From Stephanodiscus triporus (Eukaryota > Bacillariophyta > Thalassiosirophyceae > Thalassiosirales > Thalassiosiraceae): 19,999 bases of DNA. Both the position numbers and the translations under genes were made by a program. This document shows, one piece after another, positions 14,874 through 19,999 of the stretch. The stretch covers positions 1 through 19,999 of the forward strand of contig JALLAZ010000182.1 in assembly GCA_036939755.1 (NCBI GenBank). The letters are read 5' to 3'. The notes under the pieces were generated by a model, which did no database searches, was not told where the DNA came from, and was given only the letters and a program-made list of their open reading frames with translations. Within the stretch, counting starts at the first letter, position 1; each line of letters opens with the position of its first letter.

Positions 14874-17111
14874 CTACTTTGGTAATGATTCAATACTTTG
14901 GCCTTGTTTGATCACCGCAAAGTCAACTAAAGGCGGAAGCATCCCGATCACTTCTTCATTTGTTTTGCCTGCTGCCGCTTGCTCCACATATGAAGTAGAT
15001 ACGACTTCGTCTTTCATTATTTCTTTCCCCAACTGAGCTGCTGGAATGCCTACTACATCCGCAACGGCCACTACCTCTGCCGCCATTCTCAGGATATCCT
15101 CGTTCACCCTTCCAACTTCAGCTAATAATAGCTTTGGAGGTTCATCTCTGGGCTCATTTGCCAGATCAAAGGTGTCAAAATGAACTGCTACACTCCTCCT
15201 TGACCTGATTGCTTGATGAATCTTCACAGCTTCAGCTGGATTGCAATGAGACTCTCGCATGAACCATTCTGGCTCATAAGCACCAATAGGTATTGCACTG
15301 AGATCGAATGGCCCAAGGCGATCACCAATTTGATGATGCAATGGGAATTCAGTTGGTAAACCGGTATCACCAGCAAAATAAAAGGAATGTGTGTGCGGTG
15401 CTCGTTGCCCTGGCTCTGCTAGAGCAGGTCTTGCATGAACGGAAAAGGAACACCACAGCCTTTGATTTCGGTCGAAGGGACTGCGCGAACACCAATGCTG
15501 GGCAGGTGCACATGTTATCACAAGTTCATTTTTATCAGACAGAATTTGAGTTTTTTTCTTTCTATCCTTTGGATGTTGCTCAGACACTTCTTCATCAAAT
15601 GCTCGAACCAATTCTACCAGCTCGGGTAAATTCTTTTCCGGGATGTTCGTGTTAGGATGCTTTCGTCCTAGCGGCTTACTTAAACGCGCCCCTTGCCACC
15701 ATTCCAGCTCTACGATATTTTCAGGTGAGATACCTGCCTTATCCATGAGCCAAGATTTGATCCCCAATGGTGCAATCCAGAAGCTCACTTTATTTGAGTC
15801 TACCAGCTCCAAAATCGACCAATAGTCGAGATGATCCATGTGGTCATGGCTTATCAAAGCACAGTCCACAACCTCTGGCAAATCAGCAACACCAAATGCT
15901 GGTGGCGCTGTCCGGCGGATCGGTCCTGCGTAATTCGAAAAATGTGGGTCTGTTATGATTGTAAAGTCACCCGGAAATGTAACTATTGTTGTTGAATGCC
16001 CTATCCAAGTCAGTCGCAAAGCTTCGTGTGTACCCTGGTCACTGATTGTCGATGCTTGGTAGAATTCAACATCAGGAGCGGTGGAAGAATCTGATAAATT
16101 CATGGAAGCAGACGATTTGATAAATTTGTCTGTCATCAAAGTCTCAACGATATGGGCATTTCCCTTGGTCTCTCTGACAACATCTTGACACAGTGCGCGA
16201 TTGCTCGACAGACCCGTAGCCTTCAAAAATCTTGACCAGGCACCGCCCAGCTTCCATCTTAAAAACTTCTTCAATCCATTCTCGCCATTGCTACTTTCTG
16301 ACAGCCATGGATTAACATATCGACCAGTCTCAGGATCACGCGATGTGAGCGGATACCCTTCATTGTCAAACCACGACTTATGTGATGGCTCAGTTAGGGT
16401 TATACCCCTCCATGTAGTGTTAACTCTAGTGGTGGTTATGGCGGTGGTGGTGTCTATTACACTGCCCCTCAACCAGCCCCACCTACTCTTCCTTAACGTA
16501 TAGCGTTTTTTCAAACTTTCCATGGCCACCTTTCTTGCCAACTGCCTCGCAATTTTTTGCCTTACATATACTCTTTTCTTTGCATTGTAATGGGATATAA
16601 TATTTCTTTTCCCGTTTGATATGGCATTAGAAGAAAGATTTCCAACCTTTCCACGCATATTTTTGACGAATAAGGAGTACTTGTCGGATCTTTTCATCAT
16701 GGATATTCTGACAGCATTTGCGCGCAACTTGACTAGTTTGCGTTGCACTTTCTGAATGTGTCTTAGCAGTTTCATTCGTTCACGAAAAATGAATATTGTG
16801 TCTTGCCAACGATTTCTTAGTTTGACCATGAGCCGTTGCCGTTGTGATTGTTGGTTGCTTTCGAGTAGACTTCTCATTAGTTTGGAGGCGTCGGAAAGAG
16901 ATGATGGGAGAAAAATGTAATTCCGTTGTTGGATTTGGATGGGAGGCGTAAATAGCAACGACGGTCGCTGCCTTCCTAAATGAGACCCACCCAACCACAT
17001 ACAACGTGCCATGCTAGAACAAGACCCGGGGAGAGGGCGGGATTTAGCCGCCCATGTCAATGCCGCCGCCTGGCGAACGTCTGTTCGGCGTGGAGTGAGA
17101 AACCTAAGCAT
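14874..17111 (-). CDS. NAPE-PLD-like metallo-beta-lactamase-fold hydrolase with long basic N-terminus
   Basis: Likely a zinc phosphodiesterase related to N-acyl-phosphatidylethanolamine phospholipase D, which releases N-acylethanolamines from membrane lipids. The protein has 745 residues against about 390 for human NAPE-PLD. Residues from about 245 are enzyme: 'GRYVNPW...LKKFLRWKL' (263-287), 'LTWIGHSTTIV' (367-377), the metal motif H422-D-H424-M-D426-H427, then H539 in 'APAQHW', bridging D582 in 'FAGDTG', and H644 in 'VAVHFDTF'; all seven expected metal ligands are present. Residues 480-520 are a charged insertion before H539. The first 245 residues are unusual: a basic, Ser/Arg-containing start that could be a mitochondrial or plastid presequence, then long Arg/Lys/Gln-rich helices (about 75-210). 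No intron is needed. The ATG at 17111 is the farthest upstream in frame; a later Met (34 or 79) cannot be excluded. Confidence 0.88.
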   Translation of the reverse strand: MLRFLTPRRTDVRQAAALTWAAKSRPLPGSCSSMARCMWLGGSHLGRQRPSLLFTPPIQIQQRNYIFLPSSLSDASKLMRSLLESNQQSQRQRLMVKLRNRWQDTIFIFRERMKLLRHIQKVQRKLVKLRANAVRISMMKRSDKYSLFVKNMRGKVGNLSSNAISNGKRNIISHYNAKKRVYVRQKIARQLARKVAMESLKKRYTLRKSRWGWLRGSVIDTTTAITTTRVNTTWRGITLTEPSHKSWFDNEGYPLTSRDPETGRYVNPWLSESSNGENGLKKFLRWKLGGAWSRFLKATGLSSNRALCQDVVRETKGNAHIVETLMTDKFIKSSASMNLSDSSTAPDVEFYQASTISDQGTHEALRLTWIGHSTTIVTFPGDFTIITDPHFSNYAGPIRRTAPPAFGVADLPEVVDCALISHDHMDHLDYWSILELVDSNKVSFWIAPLGIKSWLMDKAGISPENIVELEWWQGARLSKPLGRKHPNTNIPEKNLPELVELVRAFDEEVSEQHPKDRKKKTQILSDKNELVITCAPAQHWCSRSPFDRNQRLWCSFSVHARPALAEPGQRAPHTHSFYFAGDTGLPTEFPLHHQIGDRLGPFDLSAIPIGAYEPEWFMRESHCNPAEAVKIHQAIRSRRSVAVHFDTFDLANEPRDEPPKLLLAEVGRVNEDILRMAAEVVAVADVVGIPAAQLGKEIMKDEVVSTSYVEQAAAGKTNEEVIGMLPPLVDFAVIKQGQSIESLPK

Positions 17112-17699
17112 ATATCGCTTTGCGTTGCTAGTACCTGATTATAATTTTTTTATGACAGTCAATACGCAAGAGCACCCTATCATGAGCTGGGTGTCGGCAC
17201 TGTGCAGACCGGCTCGTGTATCTGCTGGGTGAGCTTGGGTGTAGAAAACCATCAAATTCAAGAAGTACCCACGGAGTAGCGCTCGCAGCTTTTTTATGCT
17301 TGCTGGCAAAGAGAGTTAGGAGGTTTCGGTGGCGGGGCCGGGGGGTTCGAGTTGTGGCGTCGGACAGACCTGCATCTGTGTGGTCATGCTGACTGGCTGT
17401 ACAGTTGGTCACCAAATTTGAAAAACTCCCATAGCGCTAATGGGATCCCCAATTTGGAAATGAAAATGCATCCCTGCCCAAACCAAAAATGGGAGTCCCC
17501 AAAGCGGTTAGGGGATTGCGTTTTTGGCTTTTTCTTCAGTCACGCACAGGTACGCCCCCCCACACCTATTTTAGGCGATCCAACGCCATGGCGGCGCACC
17601 CCTCATCACCAAAAATTTAGGGGGCAGAAAATGTCGTCGTCTCCTTGTCGTCGGACGACTAGACAAAGACAGTGATGCTTCCATCAACGACGGCACGCC
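17112..17699. other. Intergenic region with inverted repeat
   Basis: 588 bases upstream of both the hydrolase gene (-) and the broken dehydrogenase (+). It contains a nested inverted repeat at 17412-17457 and a related imperfect palindrome at 17496-17516. Frames at 17128-17415 (-) and 17352-17675 (+) have no protein-like content. Confidence 0.5.
17412..17457. repeat. Nested inverted repeat
   Basis: Outer arms CCAAATT (17412-17418) and AATTTGG (17451-17457) are perfect inverted copies. Inside, TCCCATAGCGCTAATGGGAT (17427-17446) is itself almost a perfect palindrome around AGCGCT. It could form a cruciform or be the remnant of a small transposable element. Confidence 0.6.
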
Positions 17700-18481
17700 G
17701 CCCCCTTCCGGCCGCCGTCGTTGCGATTGACGGGATGGCCAAAGACGTCGACGGTAGGCGGGCTGTTGCGGCGATCTACGATCCTCAAGGGACGGAGGGC
17801 CGTCAAGGTCGCAAACGACCACCTCCTTCGGAGGGGGAAATTGCCGACACGTGGCGCGATACACAACATCGTGCTTGACCTGGACGATCTGTCCGACGTC
17901 ATGCTCGTACCGTTGCGGTACAAGGCGCTGGGGTTGAATCGCGACACATCGGTCCTCGTCAACAACGCCGGCGTCGTGGCCGTCCCCCGACGCGAAAAAT
18001 CACCGTGGACGGGAACGAGCGGACCTTCCAATCGAATCACCTCGGTCACTTCGTACTGACGTCGGCGCTGTTCCCGTACCTGTCGAGGGAGGGCACGCGT
18101 ATCGTCACCGTCTCGTCGTCGGCGTCGTACTTCGCCGGTCCTGACGGGTTGGACCTCGACAATATCAACGGCGAGAGATCGTACGGCGCGTGGCCGTCGT
18201 ACTCGTCGTCGAAGCTCGCGAACGTGCTATTAACGCGGGAGCTCCAGCGTCGCGCGGACGACGCGCACCCGGGCGTGGTCGGTACCGACCTCTGGAGGTA
18301 CGTCGTCGGGGAGGGCAGGTTGGCAAGGATGAAGGATGGTCGCGATCGTTTGGGGAGTCTGGCCCTGGGGGCGACGCGTCTCTTCGCCAAGACGCCGGAG
18401 GAGGGGGCGTCGACGCAGGTGTACCTCGCCGCCACGAGTGACGCTGTCGTGAAGGGGGCGGTGGTGCTGTGGCAGATGTAG
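17700..18481 (+). pseudogene. Broken short-chain dehydrogenase/reductase (SDR)
   Basis: Clear SDR sequence spread over at least two frames. Frame A (to about 17994) gives 'GRRAVKVANDHLLRRG', 'IVLDLDDLSDV' and 'SVLVNNAGVVAVPRRE'. Frame B (from about 17999) gives 'TVDGNERTFQSNHLGHFVLT', 'IVTVSSSASYF', the active-site 'YSSSK' and 'HPGVVGTDLWRYV'. The two meet in a run of five A at 17995-17999, where one added base would restore 'REKITVDG'. Frame A has no ATG, and the nucleotide-binding TGxxxGIG motif is unrecognisable in one frame: 'GATTGACGGGATGGCC' near 17726 looks like a motif that lost one base. Between 'RRADDA' and 'HPGVVGT' about ten residues usual for the family seem to be missing. Catalytic residues survive, but cofactor binding cannot. 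Sequencing error could explain the A-run shift, but not all of the damage. Confidence 0.72.
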
Positions 18482-18648
18482 ACTTTTCCGCCGATGAGAG
18501 CTCTGATGCCAGTTTGGTAGAAGACAATGATGAAGACCTAGAATAGAGACTTTCCACTATAAGGTTCCTTCAGGAAAGATGCATTCGTATAATCAAAGCC
18601 AAGTTAAGTGGTAATGTTTCCAAGTGCAATTACTTTTACTTTCAAACT
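18482..18648. other. Short convergent spacer
   Basis: 167 bases between the 3' ends of the broken and intact dehydrogenases. A shifted frame continues through 18482-18545 with an acidic Ser/Asp/Glu-rich tail ending in TAG at 18543-18545; this could be the original C-terminus of the broken gene. Confidence 0.35.
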
Positions 18649-19776
18649 CTAGAAGCAGTCTCGCGACAAGTCGTCGTAGCTCACCCCAGTGCAATCGGAG
18701 AGCTTATTCCAAAAATCAACCAGCCTCGCGTCATCCCTTGCATAGTCGGACATTCCCCAACCGAAATGGTAGGAGCCGCTTTTCGCCGCCCTCGCGCCGA
18801 AGGCGTACTCGTCGCTCGTCGCCAGTATGTACGTGTTATTCGCTTCCCCCACGGGGATACCGCACGGGCCCCATCCGGCCAGGAGCATCTTCGTGTTGAC
18901 GGTTCCGGGATCCATGGTCAGGCATTGAATGCGACGGAGGTTTTCCAGCAGCAATGATGCCGACGTCGTTCGCAACAGATCGTCCTCTGGAGGTCGATAG
19001 CTCGATAACAGCCTGGAGAGTTGGACCGTGAACAGCAAATCTCCCAATTTTGAGTGGGCGTAGGAGGAATGTGCGGAGTAAGGTAGCGGCTCGAAGTCGT
19101 GGTATTGGTCGTTCGTTCCATCATCGTTCCTCCTCTCGCCATCGAACCTTCGAGCGAAAAGGGAGTCCAAGTCGGGCAACGTCCGCGATTGGCTCACGCT
19201 CGACGTGGTGACGATGCGAGCGTCGCTTCCTCGGATCAGGCATGGCAGGAGCGCGCGGGTCAGTACGAACGGCGCCAGGACGTTGACCGCCATCGTCGCG
19301 TCGAATCCCTGGGCGGAGCGACGCGGCGTCGGATCGAAGACCCCCGCGTTGTTGATCAGGCAGTCCAACGCCGGCATGCTTCGATCGTCCTCCGGCGGCA
19401 ACTGCCACGATCGCAGTTGCGCGACGGCGTCCTCGGCGAGGTTCCTGACCTGTTCCAGATCACCGAGGTCCGCCCGGAGGTAGGCTACGCGCGAGGCGCC
19501 CCGATCCTCAAGATCCCGCACAAGGGTCTCGACGACGGGGTCCGACGGATCCCTTCTCCCGTGCACCAGGAGCATGTGCCCGTCAGAAGCCAGCCTCCGA
19601 CACGTGTGCCTACCTATCCCGTCGGTCGAGCCGGTGACGAGGAACGTCCGTGGACGACGGGATGTCGTCGTCGTCGTCGTAGTCGTCGTCACGATGGCGG
19701 CGACGAAATCGCGCACGAGCAGCGCCAGGGAGCAGGCGGATACGATGCGCGAGAGCGAGAGGGAGCTGCTGCCCAT
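18649..19776 (-). CDS. Membrane-anchored short-chain dehydrogenase/reductase
   Basis: An NAD(P)-dependent oxidoreductase of the classical SDR superfamily, similar in layout to retinol-dehydrogenase/DHRS-type proteins; substrate unknown. The protein has 375 residues from the ATG at 19776. A hydrophobic N-terminal segment (about 11-29, 'IVSACSLALLVRDFVAAIV') probably anchors it to a membrane, followed by a run of nine Thr. The Rossmann motif 'TGSTDGIG' is at 48-55, 'NNAG' at 142-145, Ser 192-193 in 'IVTTSS', and the active-site Y239-AHS-K243. A hydrophilic insertion of about 25 residues (209-233) comes before the Tyr-Lys motif. 'MDPGTVNTKML' at 288-298 is the usual PG motif after the sixth strand. 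All catalytic residues are intact, unlike the tail-to-tail neighbour. No intron seen. Confidence 0.9.
   Translation of the reverse strand: MGSSSLSLSRIVSACSLALLVRDFVAAIVTTTTTTTTTSRRPRTFLVTGSTDGIGRHTCRRLASDGHMLLVHGRRDPSDPVVETLVRDLEDRGASRVAYLRADLGDLEQVRNLAEDAVAQLRSWQLPPEDDRSMPALDCLINNAGVFDPTPRRSAQGFDATMAVNVLAPFVLTRALLPCLIRGSDARIVTTSSVSQSRTLPDLDSLFARRFDGERRNDDGTNDQYHDFEPLPYSAHSSYAHSKLGDLLFTVQLSRLLSSYRPPEDDLLRTTSASLLLENLRRIQCLTMDPGTVNTKMLLAGWGPCGIPVGEANNTYILATSDEYAFGARAAKSGSYHFGWGMSDYARDDARLVDFWNKLSDCTGVSYDDLSRDCF
19664..19690 (-). repeat. GTC trinucleotide repeat encoding polythreonine
   Basis: Nine GTC/GTA triplets on the plus strand read as GAC/TAC here and, in the gene's frame, as ACG/ACT codons giving the Thr run at residues 30-38 between the membrane anchor and the Rossmann fold. 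Confidence 0.8.
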
Positions 19777-19999
19777 AGAGTTTTTGTGTGTGTTGTTAGT
19801 TTCGCCTACGAGTTTAATCCCTATTGCGCTTCGTTAGATTTTTTTTTTCGTCTACCATACTGTTCCTACGTAGACTTCTCGTACCCCGTCCAGAGGACCT
19901 CTTGACGCGCGATTGGCCGAAAAAATCGTCCAACCATGGTGCGCGGCGGAAATGGCCCCTAGCATCACCCATGCTATTGCGGCGCCCAAACCAAGCGCA
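19777..19999. other. Upstream region of the intact SDR gene
   Basis: 223 bases to the window edge. A T-run at about 19840-19849 and an ATTGG at 19911-19915 (CCAAT read on the gene's strand, about 135 nt before the ATG) are visible; a promoter role is plausible but untested. Confidence 0.3.

Noticed and set aside
17684..18049. Minus-strand 121-codon frame over the broken SDR
   Set aside because: Antisense to recognisable SDR sequence; no motif of its own.
19099..19905. 268-codon plus-strand frame over the intact SDR gene
   Set aside because: Shadow frame, Arg-rich with no domain, whereas the minus strand holds a full SDR with catalytic residues.
1..19999. CRISPR arrays, tRNA or rRNA genes, insertion sequences, viral genes
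   Set aside because: I looked for regularly spaced repeats, T-loop-like GGTTCGA sequences with paired arms, transposase motifs and capsid or polymerase motifs and found none that held up; a GGTTCGAG at 17344 has no tRNA fold around it.

Overview
This is a nuclear window from a photosynthetic eukaryote, most likely a diatom. It contains a fucoxanthin chlorophyll a/c light-harvesting gene with an 'AAAFAP' plastid-import cleavage motif, seven short GT-AG introns (70 to 241 nt), stramenopile-type protein families (vWA/alpha-kinase, RCC1/BTB, EGF receptors) and no bacterial operon structure. I cannot name the species. Base composition is patchy: AT-rich stretches alternate with very GC-rich coding blocks such as the first exon of the RCC1 gene and the first EGF gene.

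Layout from left to right. Positions 1-560 (-) hold the 5' end of a gene running off the window, with a CxxC...CxxC N-terminus. Positions 896-1282 (+) hold a doubtful small ORF that meets, stop codon on stop codon, a light-harvesting protein gene (1279-2016, -). That gene lies head-to-head with a membrane-associated J-domain protein (2439-3428, +). Positions 4182-6542 (+) hold a three-exon vWA-domain alpha-kinase that I assembled across two introns. It converges on a six-exon RCC1-propeller/BTB protein (6922-10264, -), assembled from six separate reading-frame blocks including an 18-nt microexon. Two tandem paralogous single-pass EGF-repeat membrane proteins follow (10709-11860 and 13156-14091, +), separated by 1.3 kb that includes a GC-rich stretch I could not assign. 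Positions 14874-17111 (-) hold a long NAPE-PLD-like metallo-beta-lactamase-fold hydrolase. Positions 17700-18481 (+) hold a broken short-chain dehydrogenase, tail-to-tail with an intact membrane-anchored short-chain dehydrogenase (18649-19776, -).

The genes do not form one pathway; this looks like ordinary, compact, mixed-function nuclear DNA. The most informative points are the vWA/alpha-kinase domain combination, the RCC1 gene whose introns fall at or near blade boundaries (with an 18-nt microexon), the conserved cytoplasmic tails of the tandem EGF receptors, the J domain with an internal insertion, the basic N-terminal extension on the NAPE-PLD-like enzyme, and the decayed dehydrogenase. 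I saw no tRNA, rRNA, CRISPR array or complete transposon. All splice structures come from reading the sequence and have not been checked against transcripts.
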